A stretch of 64,000 nt of DNA from Desulfovibrio aminophilus DSM 12254 (GTDB lineage Bacteria; Desulfobacterota; Desulfovibrionia; Desulfovibrionales; Desulfovibrionaceae), in NCBI RefSeq assembly GCF_000422565.1, contig NZ_AUMA01000003.1, positions 62,001 through 126,000 of the forward strand, read 5' to 3'. The translations under genes were made by a program, and so were the position numbers. The first letter of the stretch is position 1; every line of letters begins with the position of its first letter. The notes below the pieces were generated by a model, which was not told where the DNA came from, searched no databases, and worked only from the letters and a program-made list of their open reading frames with translations. Of this stretch, positions 52,538 through 61,978 are shown one piece after another.

Positions 52538-53443
52538 CTAGTTCAAGATGTAGTGCAACGGGTTCTGGGGTACCCCCGCCAGGAGCACCTCGTAGTGCAG
52601 ATGCGGGCCGGTGCTGCGTCCGGTGTCGCCGACGTAGGCGATCAGGTCGCCGCGTTTGACCACGTCTCCCGCCTTTACGGCGAACCGCTGAAGGTGTGCG
52701 TAGCGGGTGGTCAAGCTGGGCGAATGGGCCAGCACCATGGTCAGGCCGTTGGAGCCGTCCTTGTCGGCCGCCACCACCCGGCCCGAGGCCGGCGCATAGA
52801 CCGGTGTGCCGCGGGCCGCGGAGATGTCCAGGCCCCGGTGGAATTCTTCCTGACCGGTGAAGGGCGACTTGCGGTTGCCGAAACTGGAGGTGACCCAGCC
52901 GTCCGTGGGCCAGACCGAAGGCGTGGAGAGCAGGATGCCGGAGTTGGATTCGATCTTGAGCAGGACGTCCTGCTGGCGGACCTCCTCCAGCTTGGCGTCC
53001 ACGTTCAACTGTTCCAGGAAGCCATGCATCTTGCGGGCCAGGAGCTCGTGGCGATGCAGCGGGAGATAGCCCTTGGAGAAGTCGGTGGTCACGGAGCCGC
53101 CCTTGGCGGTCATGGCCTGGGCGTTGTCCTGGTCCAGGTTGATCATGACCCGGAGCTTGGAGTCGAAATCGCGGATTCGAGTGAGATTCTTCTGAAGGCT
53201 GGTGATTTTTTGGGAAAGGCTCAGAAGCTGTGTTTTCTGCTCCTGGAGGGTTCTTTCGGATAGCTCAAGGTCGCGCTGAAGGCGTTCGTGGCTGTAATAG
53301 TAGCGGAGAAGGAAGACGTTCCCGGCGGTGAGGCCCGCCAGGATGAGGATGAGGGTGAAGAGCGTCCACCCCCGGAGCTGAAGCTTGCTGCAACTACCTC
53401 GTTTGTCCTTGAAAACGACGATGTGGTATTTCTTGAAAAGCAT
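52538..53443 (-). CDS. M23 family peptidoglycan endopeptidase
   Basis: The protein has 301 residues. A membrane anchor at about 28-48 is followed by a coiled coil (about 52-95) and then the M23/LytM domain from about 175. Zinc and catalytic residues are in FHRGLDISA, the His of TRYAHLQ and HLHYEV, so it should be active. It probably cuts cross-links during cell growth or flagellar insertion. It has its own terminator, so it is separate from the flagellar operon. Confidence 0.93.
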   Translation of the reverse strand: MLFKKYHIVVFKDKRGSCSKLQLRGWTLFTLILILAGLTAGNVFLLRYYYSHERLQRDLELSERTLQEQKTQLLSLSQKITSLQKNLTRIRDFDSKLRVMINLDQDNAQAMTAKGGSVTTDFSKGYLPLHRHELLARKMHGFLEQLNVDAKLEEVRQQDVLLKIESNSGILLSTPSVWPTDGWVTSSFGNRKSPFTGQEEFHRGLDISAARGTPVYAPASGRVVAADKDGSNGLTMVLAHSPSLTTRYAHLQRFAVKAGDVVKRGDLIAYVGDTGRSTGPHLHYEVLLAGVPQNPLHYILN

Positions 53444-53523
53444 AGGTTTCCGCGGCTTGTGTTGCAGGTTGGGGAAACCGCCTCAACTCATCTGCATCAT
53501 GTTCGGACCCCTATAAACGAGTG

Positions 53524-54267
53524 TCAGGTCGAGGTCAAGTCGAGCTGTTTGCGGGTCAGCCCGTTGAAGGTGTTGACGCGGAACGCCTTGTCATGGGCCC
53601 AGAGCTCCTGGAGCCAAGTGCGCATCTCGTCGCGCCGGGTGTTGCCGTTGGAGGGACAGTCGTTGGCCCAGATCGGCAGACCCCACTGCCGGGCGGCGGC
53701 CCGGATGAAACCTTTCTCCACAAGGAGCGCCGGACGGACGACCTGGAGGCGGCCCTCGAAGAAATCCTCGCGGATGGACAGGCCGTCGGATCGGCCGTTC
53801 TGCAGCAGATTCATGAAGGTGGTCACCACCAGATCGTCGGCGTTGTGCCCGAAGGCCAGGTGGGTCATGCCGTAGTCCTGGCAGAGGCGGAACAGACGTT
53901 TGCGGCGCAGCATGGCGCAATAAAAGCAGGGGGAATTCTTGCGGTTCTCCGGGGAGTGGGCGCGGGGGCCGAAGTCCGTGAGTTCCGCATGCAGAGCCAC
54001 GCCTTCCGTCGCGCACCAGTCCGTCAAGGCCTGGTGGCTGTCCGGGGAGAACCCCGGGTTCACGTGCAGGGCCATGATTTCGAAAGGAAAGGGTACGATG
54101 GCTTGGCGGATGAGCAGGGTCTTGAGCAGGACGAAGCTGTCCACCCCGCCGGATACGGCCACGCCGATCCGGTCGCCCGGGCGCAGCATGCCCGTGCGCT
54201 GCATGCATAGTCCCACCAGCGCGACGCACTTTTTTTGGGCGTAAGTGAGTTTTCCGAATTTCGACAT
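53524..54267 (-). CDS. TtcA-like PP-loop ATPase (tRNA thiolation family)
   Basis: The 247-residue protein has the PP-loop SGGVDSF (39-45) after GDRIGVAV. A CxxC motif, PCFYCAMLRRKRL, is in the position of the TtcA motif, and GHNADDLVVTTFMNLL is typical. TtcA makes 2-thiocytidine at tRNA position 32 using an iron-sulfur cluster; the third cluster cysteine could be the one in ANDCPSNGNTRR. Related PP-loop enzymes also exist, so the exact product is not certain. It is divergent from the DUF4340 gene. Confidence 0.82.
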   Translation of the reverse strand: MSKFGKLTYAQKKCVALVGLCMQRTGMLRPGDRIGVAVSGGVDSFVLLKTLLIRQAIVPFPFEIMALHVNPGFSPDSHQALTDWCATEGVALHAELTDFGPRAHSPENRKNSPCFYCAMLRRKRLFRLCQDYGMTHLAFGHNADDLVVTTFMNLLQNGRSDGLSIREDFFEGRLQVVRPALLVEKGFIRAAARQWGLPIWANDCPSNGNTRRDEMRTWLQELWAHDKAFRVNTFNGLTRKQLDLTST

Positions 54268-54314
54268 GGCTGTTGCGGCCTTGGCCCCTTTGGGGAGTGA
54301 TAGTGCATCTTGTC

Positions 54315-54343
54315 TTGACTCGCAAGGTTCCGCCGTATATGTT
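54315..54343 (+). promoter_or_regulatory. Candidate promoter upstream of the DUF4340 gene
   Basis: TTGACT (54315-54320) is followed after 17 bases by TATGTT (54338-54343), inside TATATGTT. It resembles the TATATG-type -10 boxes seen elsewhere in the window. Confidence 0.45.
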
Positions 54344-54444
54344 TCTTGCCTTTGCCCGGGCGGGGGGTCGCCTGCCTGTGGGGGATGGAGCCGGTGTTTC
54401 GTCCCCGACCGCCAACCTGACGCTTATCCGGAGGCGCCGGATTC

Positions 54445-55782
54445 TTGAAACGCTGGTTTGCCCTGGCCCTTGGTCTGGCGGTGGCCGCCATCGGCGTGGC
54501 CTTGTTCTTGTCCCGGACTCCCCTGGACAAGAGCCGCCAAACGGTGGAGCCCGTCTGGCCGAGCGTGACCGTCGATTCGGTGCGTGAGATTTCGATCGCC
54601 GCGCCCGCTGGTCGGTACGTTTTGACGCGCGAGGACAAGGTCTGGTACGTCCGTCCCGGTGAAGCCTCCCTGCCTGCCAAGGCCAAGGCCGATCCATTCA
54701 AGGTGGCGGCCCTGCTTGACCTCCTGTCCCTGAACAAGCCCATCCGGGCGCTGCCGTCCGCCGAGCGCCGCGACGACGCGGCCCTGGGACTGGATCGGCC
54801 GCGCATCCGGATTTCCGTGACCCTGGAGAGCAAGGATCAGGCCCTCTCCGTGGTAGAGCTGTCACTGGGACGGGCCGTTCCTTCGGGCGAGGGGCTCTAC
54901 GCGGTCAACTCCATGAACCCGGGCACCGTTTTTCTCCTGGCGAAGGCCTGGGAACGGCAGTTGGATCACCAGAGTGAATACTTCTGCGACACCCGGATTT
55001 TTTCCGCGCCGGAGGACAAGATATCCCGTCTGCGTTCCCTGGGGGCCGCTGGGCCGGACTGGGAGGTCGCCCGCAAGGACGGAGGCTTCGTCTTTCTCCT
55101 GCCGGAAGCGGCCAAGGACAAGCCCGTGGCCGAATCCGAGGTCAAACTGCTGATCCACAATCTTACCGGTCTACGGGCCCGATTGCTTCCCGACGGGACG
55201 CGGACCGTCGGAGAACCCTGGCTTCGGTACGAGTTGTGGAGTGGCGGCGCGGTGCCGGAGTTTCTGGAGATTTTCGGCCAGGAACCCCTTCCGGGAATGA
55301 TTTTGGCCCGGTCTTCCTGGCAGCCCGGCCCGGTGGCCCTGGACCGCGATGTGCTGGACCAACTGGCCAAGAGCGGATTCGATCTTGAGGGCCGCAAGGT
55401 GCTCAGCCTGGACACGGGAAAGGTCCAGTTTTTCCGCATCGTCCTCGGCGGGCAGCTCCTGAACATGGAGAAGACCCAGGACGGTTGGATGGACTCCGCC
55501 ACGGGCAAGGCCTTGCGGGGCATTGACATGGCGTTGTGGCGTCTTAGTGATGTGAAGTTCGAGGCGGCGGCCGTGCCCGCCCTGCCGCCTTCGGCGGATG
55601 AGGCCATGACCTGTGAAGCCCGGGACAAGTCCGGAGCTTCGCTGGTTTTGCTGCGTTTTTACACGGACATCGGACTGAGCCCCGGGCTCTGTTGGCTTCG
55701 GGTCGAGGGAAGTCCGCTCTGTTATCCGGTTTCGGCACAATTGTTCAAGGATCTTCAAGGGCTTTTTCCCTTGAAGAAATAA
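54445..55782 (+). CDS. DUF4340-like membrane-anchored protein
   Basis: The protein has 445 residues and an N-terminal hydrophobic anchor ([19 protein letters not shown]). Two similar beta-rich units can be seen: one with [12 protein letters not shown] near 53 and another with [13 protein letters not shown] near 330. DUF4340 proteins usually accompany a gliding-motility-type ABC exporter, which is absent here. The start is TTG with GGAGG about ten bases upstream; no ATG is better placed. The function is unknown. Confidence 0.75.
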   Translation: MKRWFALALGLAVAAIGVALFLSRTPLDKSRQTVEPVWPSVTVDSVREISIAAPAGRYVLTREDKVWYVRPGEASLPAKAKADPFKVAALLDLLSLNKPIRALPSAERRDDAALGLDRPRIRISVTLESKDQALSVVELSLGRAVPSGEGLYAVNSMNPGTVFLLAKAWERQLDHQSEYFCDTRIFSAPEDKISRLRSLGAAGPDWEVARKDGGFVFLLPEAAKDKPVAESEVKLLIHNLTGLRARLLPDGTRTVGEPWLRYELWSGGAVPEFLEIFGQEPLPGMILARSSWQPGPVALDRDVLDQLAKSGFDLEGRKVLSLDTGKVQFFRIVLGGQLLNMEKTQDGWMDSATGKALRGIDMALWRLSDVKFEAAAVPALPPSADEAMTCEARDKSGASLVLLRFYTDIGLSPGLCWLRVEGSPLCYPVSAQLFKDLQGLFPLKK

Positions 55783-55819
55783 GACGGCCGGGCTTTCGAG
55801 TCCGCCGCAAGGAGTCGAC

Positions 55820-56047
55820 ATGGCGAGAATCACGGTCGAAGATTGTCTGGAAAAGGTCAGCAACCGCTTCCTCATCGTCCAGATGGCCATCAAGCGGGTC
55901 AAGCAGTACCGCGAGGGCTACGAACCCCTGGTGGAGACCAAGAACAAGGAAGTGGTCACCGCGCTGCGCGAGATCGCCGAGGGCAAGGTTCTGCCCGGCG
56001 CGTCCATCCCCGAGGCGGGGCTGATGATCGAGGCCGAGGCGGAATAA
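55820..56047 (+). CDS. rpoZ: RNA polymerase omega subunit
   Basis: The 75-residue protein starts [20 protein letters not shown] and contains [13 protein letters not shown] and [15 protein letters not shown], all characteristic of omega. It helps assemble RNA polymerase. AAGGAG precedes the start. dnaJ begins three bases after the stop. Confidence 0.95.
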   Translation: MARITVEDCLEKVSNRFLIVQMAIKRVKQYREGYEPLVETKNKEVVTALREIAEGKVLPGASIPEAGLMIEAEAE

Positions 56048-56050
56048 TCC

Positions 56051-57160
56051 ATGGCCAAGCGGGACTACTACGAAATCCTCGGCGTGTCCCGAACCGCCTC
56101 CGAGGACGAGATCAAGAAGGCTTACCGCAAGCTGGCGTTCGAATTCCATCCGGATCGCAACCAGGATGACCCGGAGGCGGAAACCAAGTTCAAGGAGGCC
56201 GCCGAGGCCTATGAAGTCCTGCGCGATCCGGAGAAGCGCAAGCGTTTCGACCAGTTCGGCCACGAGGGCTTGGGCAACGGCTTCTCCGGCTTCAACAGCG
56301 CCGAGGACATCTTCGGGGCCTTCAGCGACATCTTCGGCGAGGTCTTCGGCTTCGCCTCGGCCTCCCGCGGGCCCCGCCCTCGCGCCGGGTCCGACCTGCG
56401 GTACGACCTGACCATTTCCTTCCGCGAGGCGGCCCGGGGAACGGAGGTCGAACTGGAGATCCCCATGGACACGGTCTGCTCCACGTGCAAGGGCACGGGC
56501 GCCGAGCCGGGCACCTCGCCGGAGGTCTGCCGCCAGTGCGGCGGCAGCGGCCACGTGCAGCAGTCCCAGGGCTTCTTCCGCATTTCCGTGCCCTGTCCGG
56601 TGTGCCACGGCCAGGGGCGCGTCATCACCCGTTATTGCCCGGACTGCCGGGGACACGGCCAAGTGACCGAGACCAAGCAATTGCACGTGCGCATTCCCGC
56701 CGGTGTGGACACCGGGGCCAGACTGCGCCTGCGCGGCGAGGGCGAGGCCGGCCGCCACGGCGGCCCCCACGGCGACCTCTACGTGGTCATCACCGTGGAG
56801 CCGGATAAGACGTTGCGCCGTCAGGGCCAGAATCTCGTGGCTTCCTGCGAGATCGACATGGTCCAGGCGGCGCTCGGGGCCAAGGTCGAGGTGCCCACCC
56901 TGGACGAGACCGTGACCGTGGACGTGCCCAAGGGCACCCAGCACGGCGAGGTCTTCCGCCTGCGTGGACTGGGGCTGCCGCACGTGGGCAGCACCCAGAA
57001 GGGCGATCTGCTGGTTGAGGTGCGCGTGCGCATTCCCAGCCGTTTGAACAAGCGCCAGGAGGAGATCCTGCGTGAGTTCGCGGAGATCGAGTCCGGCAAG
57101 GCCGTGAACAAGGTCCAAAAGCTTTTCAAGAAGACCATGGACAAGGTCATGGGAGAGTAG
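56051..57160 (+). CDS. dnaJ: Chaperone protein DnaJ
   Basis: The 369-residue type I J-protein has the J domain with HPD in [11 protein letters not shown], the Gly/Phe linker [17 protein letters not shown], and four zinc-finger repeats from CSTCKGTG to CPDCRGHG, then the substrate-binding domain. It delivers unfolded proteins to DnaK. grpE and dnaK are not in the window. It is tightly placed between rpoZ and moaC. Confidence 0.97.
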   Translation: MAKRDYYEILGVSRTASEDEIKKAYRKLAFEFHPDRNQDDPEAETKFKEAAEAYEVLRDPEKRKRFDQFGHEGLGNGFSGFNSAEDIFGAFSDIFGEVFGFASASRGPRPRAGSDLRYDLTISFREAARGTEVELEIPMDTVCSTCKGTGAEPGTSPEVCRQCGGSGHVQQSQGFFRISVPCPVCHGQGRVITRYCPDCRGHGQVTETKQLHVRIPAGVDTGARLRLRGEGEAGRHGGPHGDLYVVITVEPDKTLRRQGQNLVASCEIDMVQAALGAKVEVPTLDETVTVDVPKGTQHGEVFRLRGLGLPHVGSTQKGDLLVEVRVRIPSRLNKRQEEILREFAEIESGKAVNKVQKLFKKTMDKVMGE

Positions 57161-57161
57161 A

Positions 57162-57641
57162 GTGGGAGAGGACTTCACCCATATCGCCGCCGATGGGTCG
57201 GCCCGCATGGTCGATGTTTCGGACAAGCGCGAAACCGTCCGGGTGGCCATCGTCCGGGCGCATGTGGCCATGTCCCCCGCCACCCTGGATCTTCTGGATC
57301 GTCGGGCCCTGCCCAAGGGCGACGCCCTGAACACCGCCCGCGTGGCGGGCATCCTGGCGGCCAAGAAGACCGCCGACCTCATCCCGCTCTGCCACCCTCT
57401 GCCTCTGAGCTTCGTGGACGTGCGTTTCGGCGTGAACCGCGAGGCGAATAGGGTGGAGGTGGAGGCCGAGGCCCGCACTCGGGCCCAGACCGGGGTGGAG
57501 ATGGAGGCCCTGCTGGCCGCCCAGGTGGCTTGCGCCACCATCTACGACATGTGCAAGGCGGTGCAGAAGGACATGGTCATCGGCGATTGCCGGTTGGTTT
57601 ACAAATCCGGCGGCAAGAGCGGGGAGTTCAAGGCCGAATAG
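57162..57641 (+). CDS. moaC: Cyclic pyranopterin monophosphate synthase MoaC
   Basis: The 159-residue protein starts at GTG one base after the dnaJ stop. Family features are [17 protein letters not shown] near the N-terminus, [20 protein letters not shown], and [19 protein letters not shown] with catalytic Asp and Lys nearby. MoaC acts with MoaA in the first step of molybdenum cofactor synthesis, needed for Mo/W enzymes such as formate dehydrogenase. No other moa gene is adjacent. Confidence 0.95.
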   Translation: MGEDFTHIAADGSARMVDVSDKRETVRVAIVRAHVAMSPATLDLLDRRALPKGDALNTARVAGILAAKKTADLIPLCHPLPLSFVDVRFGVNREANRVEVEAEARTRAQTGVEMEALLAAQVACATIYDMCKAVQKDMVIGDCRLVYKSGGKSGEFKAE

Positions 57642-57665
57642 CTTGCTCGGAAGGCTGCAGTCGAA

Positions 57666-57698
57666 GGCCGTCGCGCATGTGGGCGCGGCGGCCTTTTT
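57666..57698 (+). terminator. Intrinsic terminator after moaC
   Basis: GGCCGTCGCGC (57666-57676) pairs with GCGCGGCGGCC (57683-57693) with one G-T wobble and is followed by five T. Confidence 0.9.
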
Positions 57699-58465
57699 CA
57701 TTGCGTCGGCGGTGTGTTGCCGGTCTGCCGTCCGTGGAGCACGTCGTCCAGCACGAGCCATTCGTCGCCTGTGGCGGTGGCGAAGCGCTGTTCCAGCAGA
57801 GCCCGGACGCGCGGAACCTTCAGGTTGGAGCGCAGGGACCAGCGCGCGGTGAATCCCAGGAGCTTGGCGCCCTCGTCGTCGGCGGACACGGAGAGACAGG
57901 CCGCGCGGACGATGTCCTCCACGAAGGTCGGGTCGTCCGAGGCCAGATAGCGCATCCAGAGGCAGTCCAGGTCTTGGGCCGTCTGTCGCAATTCTTCCTC
58001 ATCGCGGGGCGAGGTGACTGCCAGCAGCGGGCGGGGGCCCTCGGCCAGCATGCCCTGCAGGAGCGCTGCCAGGTGCGGCGCGGTCCAGGTGGGACGAAGA
58101 CGCGCCAGCAGGGCGCGCGACTCGGGCACACCGGCGTACCAGACGGCGTTCAGGAAGATCACCCGGGCCGTGGGGTTGGGGTCGGCCTCCAGGGCCGTCA
58201 CGGCCTGTTCGCGTTGTTGGGACGAGGATCGGAACAGGGCCGTGCCGAAAAAGTAGGCCAGCGGGCGGCGCAGCTGCTGCGCCTTGAACAGGCCGGAGCC
58301 CGCGAAATAGCTGATGCCGTCTGCCAGACGGCCCGGCTCGGGGTGCCGGCCGTAGTTCTCCACCCAGTCCATGAAGGTCTGGTCGGCGTCGAAGCCCGCC
58401 GCCGAGGCCGGAAAGGGCGCGGCCAACAGGAAGACCAGGAGCAGGGTGACGAAGGTTCGGATCAT
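57698..58465 (-). CDS. Secreted uncharacterised protein
   Basis: The protein has 255 residues. The signal peptide TFVTLLLVFLLAAPFPASAAG directs it to the periplasm. The mature part is helical, with HEAT-like pairs such as PTARVIFLNAVWYAGVPES and APHLAALLQGMLAEG. I recognise no catalytic motif. The ATG at 58465 overlaps the hisF stop; a GTG one codon earlier is an alternative. It is co-directional with hisF but probably unrelated to histidine synthesis. Confidence 0.7.
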   Translation of the reverse strand: MIRTFVTLLLVFLLAAPFPASAAGFDADQTFMDWVENYGRHPEPGRLADGISYFAGSGLFKAQQLRRPLAYFFGTALFRSSSQQREQAVTALEADPNPTARVIFLNAVWYAGVPESRALLARLRPTWTAPHLAALLQGMLAEGPRPLLAVTSPRDEEELRQTAQDLDCLWMRYLASDDPTFVEDIVRAACLSVSADDEGAKLLGFTARWSLRSNLKVPRVRALLEQRFATATGDEWLVLDDVLHGRQTGNTPPTQ

Positions 58466-59244
58466 CACCAGACCATGCGCATCTTCACGCCCTTGGTTGC
58501 GATGTGCTGCTTGATCTGTGGAATGGTGTACTCGCCGTAATGCACGATGGAGGCGATGAGCGCCGCCGAGGCTCCGGCCTGGGTGAAGGCGTCGGCCATG
58601 TGCTCGGGCGAGCCCGCGCCGCCGGAGGCGATGACCGGGATGCCCACGCTTCGGACCATGAGCCGGGTCAATTCCAGGTCGTAGCCCTCCTTGGTGCCGT
58701 CGGCATCAATGGAGTTCAGGCAGATCTCGCCCGCGCCCAAGGCTTCTCCGGATCGGGCCCATTCCAGAGCGTCCAGCCCGGTGGGTTTGCGCCCGCCGTG
58801 GATGACCACCTCGAAGCCCGAGGGGATGGTCTCGCTCTTCGGCACGCGCTTCACGTCCATGCCCAGCACCACGCACTGGGAACCGAAGGCCGCCGCGCCC
58901 TGGCTGATCACGTCCGGGTTCTTCACCGCGCCGGAGTTCACGGAGACCTTTTCGGCCCCGGCCAGGAGCACGGCGCGCATGTCCTCCAGGGTGTTGATGC
59001 CGCCGCCCACGGAGAAGGGGATGAAGATCCGCGAGGCGACCTTTTCCACCACGTCCAGGAAGATGCCCCGGCCTTCGGCCGAGGCCGTGATGTCGTAGAA
59101 GACGATCTCGTCGGCGCCCTGCTCGTAGTAGTGGCGGGCGCTTTCCACCGGGTCGCCTATGTCCACGTTACCCTGGAATTTGACGCCCTTGGTCAGCTTG
59201 CCGTCGCGCACGTCCAGGCAGGGGATGATCCTCTTACTGAGCAT
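58465..59244 (-). CDS. hisF: Imidazole glycerol phosphate synthase subunit HisF
   Basis: The 259-residue TIM barrel opens with [17 protein letters not shown] and has the second catalytic Asp in [15 protein letters not shown]. It uses ammonia from HisH to cyclise the histidine precursor, also releasing AICAR. It overlaps the end of hisH by 11 bases. Other his genes are not in the window. Confidence 0.97.
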   Translation of the reverse strand: MLSKRIIPCLDVRDGKLTKGVKFQGNVDIGDPVESARHYYEQGADEIVFYDITASAEGRGIFLDVVEKVASRIFIPFSVGGGINTLEDMRAVLLAGAEKVSVNSGAVKNPDVISQGAAAFGSQCVVLGMDVKRVPKSETIPSGFEVVIHGGRKPTGLDALEWARSGEALGAGEICLNSIDADGTKEGYDLELTRLMVRSVGIPVIASGGAGSPEHMADAFTQAGASAALIASIVHYGEYTIPQIKQHIATKGVKMRMVW

Positions 59245-59881
59245 CGGCGGCCTCCCGGCAGTAGTCTGCGAAATTGGAGAGCAGTTGGAGCCCGGGCCAG
59301 CCGCTTTTTTCGGGGTGGAACTGGACGGCCCAGAGCCCGCGTCGTCCGTGGACTGAGCAGAAGGGGCGGCCGTAGACGGTCTGGCCGATGACGTATTCCT
59401 CGGCGGGAGCCGGAAAATAGCTGTGCACGAAGTAGAATTCGCTGCGCGGGTCGATGCCCCGGAACAGTTCGCAGTCGACGCGCAACTGCACGGAGTTCCA
59501 GCCCATGTGCGGTACCTTGATGGGGATGCGGCCCTCGGCGTCCTCGGTCCAGGACGGGTTGAACAGGCGGCACTCGCCTGGGATCACGGAGAGGGCCTTG
59601 GTGTCGTTCTCCTCCGAGTAGTCCAGGAGAATCTGACAGCCCACGCAAATGCCGAGCAGAGGTTTTTCCTGCCAGATGAGCGACTTGAGGACCGCGTCCA
59701 AGCCCTCGCCCACCAATTCATCCATCGCCGTTCCGGCCGCGCCCACGCCGGGGAAGATGACCCCCTGGGCTTGCTCCAGTTCGGCGGGATCGGCTGTGAT
59801 CGTGTTTTCGATGCCCAGGGAGTCCAGAGCCCTGCGCACGCTGGTCTGGTTGCCGGCCTTGTACTTGAGGATGGCGAGCAT
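59234..59881 (-). CDS. hisH: Imidazole glycerol phosphate synthase subunit HisH
   Basis: The 215-residue class I glutamine amidotransferase has nucleophile C79 in [12 protein letters not shown] and the His-Glu pair in [11 protein letters not shown]. The usual Met/Leu after the elbow is Cys82 here. The oxyanion strand [13 protein letters not shown] is normal. It supplies ammonia to HisF. GAAGGAG lies before the start. Confidence 0.96.
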   Translation of the reverse strand: MLAILKYKAGNQTSVRRALDSLGIENTITADPAELEQAQGVIFPGVGAAGTAMDELVGEGLDAVLKSLIWQEKPLLGICVGCQILLDYSEENDTKALSVIPGECRLFNPSWTEDAEGRIPIKVPHMGWNSVQLRVDCELFRGIDPRSEFYFVHSYFPAPAEEYVIGQTVYGRPFCSVHGRRGLWAVQFHPEKSGWPGLQLLSNFADYCREAADAQ

Positions 59882-60122
59882 GGCGTCTCCTTCGCTTACA
59901 GAAACGGCCAGTAGTAGAAATCGTCCTTGAGTTCAAGGGTGGGAAGTCGTCCCCGTCGAGATCGTCCCTGAGCGAAGCCGGGCGGATGGATTCCAAAAAG
60001 ACGCGAAAACGTTTTCCCGGAGACATGAAAGCCGCTTCAACCAAGGGTAGAGGGAATTTTCGCGGCTGGTTTTCGATGATCCGGAACAACGCCGCACGAT
60101 GCGCGAAAAAAAGGAGGCCGTC

Positions 60123-60302
60123 ATGGGCTGGGACGTCATTGCGATCTGCCTGGGACTGTTCGTCTGGGAAGTCGGAGCGGCGCTTGTTTTCCTGCGTCTG
60201 GAGCGGGGGGACGGAGTGAATCCGGTCGACTTCTTCACTTGGCCAGGACGCGCAGGTAGAGGTCGCCCGTCAGCGGACCGAGTTTGCGCCCCAGCCCCTT
60301 GA
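60123..60302 (+). CDS. Possible small membrane protein
   Basis: The frame has 59 codons. A very good ribosome site, AAGGAGG, sits six bases before the ATG. The first 30 residues form one hydrophobic segment (VIAICLGLFVWEVGAALVFL). The last third overlaps the end of the converging J-protein gene by 68 bases and looks less protein-like (Pro/Arg-rich). It may be a real short membrane protein. The 240 bases between it and hisH contain no convincing gene. Confidence 0.45.
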   Translation: MGWDVIAICLGLFVWEVGAALVFLRLERGDGVNPVDFFTWPGRAGRGRPSADRVCAPAP

Positions 60303-61035
60303 GCCGGATGGGGCGACCCACCACGAAGTCGGCGGGCAGGGTCACTTCCACGGTCTTGTCCTCTCCCGAGAATTGGCGCACCGAGAGTCGCAGCGTACGG
60401 CCGGGCAGGAGATGCTGGAGCGGAAAGTACACGGTCCGCTCGTCGTCCATCTGGCTTCGGAACCATGTCTTCAGGCCGCGCCAGAAGCCCTTGGACAGAT
60501 CCAGGTCCATCGCCCGGTCGCGCCAGTTGAGCCGAAGCCTGCTGCGCCGGAACTCTTTCGGTGGGCGATAGCCTGGGCGGTCCTTGCGGATCTGGCTGTA
60601 GAGGTCGTCGAAGACCTGGCGGGCGAAGGGGTCCTTGAGCAGGTCGCGGAGCACCTCCTCGTCGCGGAAGGTGTAGCTGCGCGACCATGCGGCCTGACGC
60701 TCGGCTCCTGAGTCCCGACGGGCCCGCGAACGGGTCTCGGTATGGGAGCGGCGTTGTTGGCGTTCGTAGGCCTGCGCGCCCTGGGCCGGCCCCGTGCGGG
60801 GTTCGGCCTCGGGACCGAAACCTGTCGCGTCTCCGGGCGATTCCTGGAGCGTCCGGCTGAGCAGCACATAGGCTTCGTTTATTTCACGAAAACGACCGGC
60901 CGCGTCCGGTGCGGGGTTGAGATCCGGGTGGAACTGGAAGGCCAGCTTGCGGAAGGCGGTCTTGACCTCGGCCAGCGTGGCCCCGGGGGCCAGTTGCAGG
61001 ATGCGGAAACACTGGGCCGGGGTCAGGCTGCTCAT
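60235..61035 (-). CDS. J-domain protein with DnaJ C-terminal-like region
   Basis: The 266-residue protein has a J domain at 6-70 with HPD in FQFHPDLNPAPD. The middle is charged and Arg-rich, with no zinc-finger cysteines. The end (about 195-266) has beta-strand repeats like the DnaJ substrate-binding domain: LLPGRTLRLSVRQF and PIRLKGLGRKLGPLTGDLYL. It is probably a co-chaperone for a DnaK-type protein with a specialised client. Its start overlaps the YkgJ gene stop as ATGA. Confidence 0.85.
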   Translation of the reverse strand: MSSLTPAQCFRILQLAPGATLAEVKTAFRKLAFQFHPDLNPAPDAAGRFREINEAYVLLSRTLQESPGDATGFGPEAEPRTGPAQGAQAYERQQRRSHTETRSRARRDSGAERQAAWSRSYTFRDEEVLRDLLKDPFARQVFDDLYSQIRKDRPGYRPPKEFRRSRLRLNWRDRAMDLDLSKGFWRGLKTWFRSQMDDERTVYFPLQHLLPGRTLRLSVRQFSGEDKTVEVTLPADFVVGRPIRLKGLGRKLGPLTGDLYLRVLAK

Positions 61036-61484
61036 GACTCGTCACCGTCGTCGATCTTGAGCAGGGCGTTGGGTGCGCTGCCCTGGTCCTCGCGTTCCAG
61101 GTCGTGTTCCTTCAGGTAGCGGCGGCCCTGGCTCACGAAGTCGGGAAAGGGCACATCCGGGTTCACGCCCGGGCAATAGTCCTGGATGAGCCGCCAGCTC
61201 GTCTCGTCCACCAGGTTGCCCCGGAAGAACGGCCAGGCCCGGCAGACGTCGGGGCGGCCGGGGTGTACGCCGCAGCCTTCATTGTAGAAGACGCAGAAGC
61301 CGTCGGGGCCGCATGTGATCCCGACCTTGCCGTTCCGGGTTTCGGTGTAGCGTTCCAGAACCTCCGCCGGTTTCAGCCCCAAGTGCTCCGCCAGGCGGCT
61401 CAGATCCTTGTCGGTCAGGAGAATGCCGCCCTGCCCCCGGCAGCAGTGGCCGCACATACGGCAGGAGAAGGCTTCGTCAGCCAT
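61032..61484 (-). CDS. YkgJ-family cysteine cluster protein
   Basis: The 150-residue protein has the family pattern CRMCGHCCRGQGG at the N-terminus and then CGPDGFCVFYNEGCGVHPGR split by Cys residues, ending in VCRAWPFF. The cysteines probably bind zinc or an iron-sulfur cluster. Its function is unknown. It overlaps the CoA-binding gene upstream by eight bases and the J-protein gene downstream by four. Confidence 0.88.
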   Translation of the reverse strand: MADEAFSCRMCGHCCRGQGGILLTDKDLSRLAEHLGLKPAEVLERYTETRNGKVGITCGPDGFCVFYNEGCGVHPGRPDVCRAWPFFRGNLVDETSWRLIQDYCPGVNPDVPFPDFVSQGRRYLKEHDLEREDQGSAPNALLKIDDGDES

Positions 61485-61899
61485 GGGCGTTTCCCAGCAG
61501 GCGCGCGTGTTCGACCATGAGGCAACGATCCTCCACCACGATCAGCGAATGTTCGAGCAGGGCGCGGGCCTCGGCGCTCGCGATGCCCAGTTGCATCCAG
61601 AAACAGCGGGGCCTGGTGGGCAGGCGCAGAACTTCGGCGGCGTGGGCCGGGCAGTGCTCGGGCGCGCGGAACAGGTTCACCAGATCCACAGGCTCTTCGA
61701 TGTCCAGCAGGCTCTTGCGCGCGGGCAGACCCCAGACCGCGTTCCGGGCCGGATGCACCGGGATGACCCTGTAGCCCGCGTCGATGAGGTAACGCCCGAC
61801 GCGGTCCACCGGCCGTCCCGGCCTGTCGTTGGCGCCCACCACCGCGATGGTCTTGACCTCGCGGAGCATGGCGGCTAGCTCTGAATCGCTGATCGGCAT
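61477..61899 (-). CDS. CoA-binding domain protein (YccU-like)
   Basis: The 140-residue Rossmann-fold protein has IAVVGANDRPGRPVDRVGRY at the start, VIPVHPARN and a CFWMQLGIAS segment. It matches the CoA_binding_2 family, which resembles the CoA site of succinyl-CoA synthetase. Its role is unknown. It heads a three-gene run with YkgJ and the J-protein and is divergent from the M24 gene. Confidence 0.88.
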   Translation of the reverse strand: MPISDSELAAMLREVKTIAVVGANDRPGRPVDRVGRYLIDAGYRVIPVHPARNAVWGLPARKSLLDIEEPVDLVNLFRAPEHCPAHAAEVLRLPTRPRCFWMQLGIASAEARALLEHSLIVVEDRCLMVEHARLLGNAHG

Positions 61900-61978
61900 T
61901 CCGAGACCTCTCTCCGAAGGCCAGTACGTAGCGCAAACCCGGGCCGTTGCCTAGCCCGTTCCCAGGAGGACCCAACTC

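Noticed and set aside
59882-60122. Possible minus-strand peptide ending in [10 protein letters not shown] just upstream of hisH
   Set aside because: No start codon or ribosome site is present in that frame before an upstream stop; probably non-coding leader of hisH.
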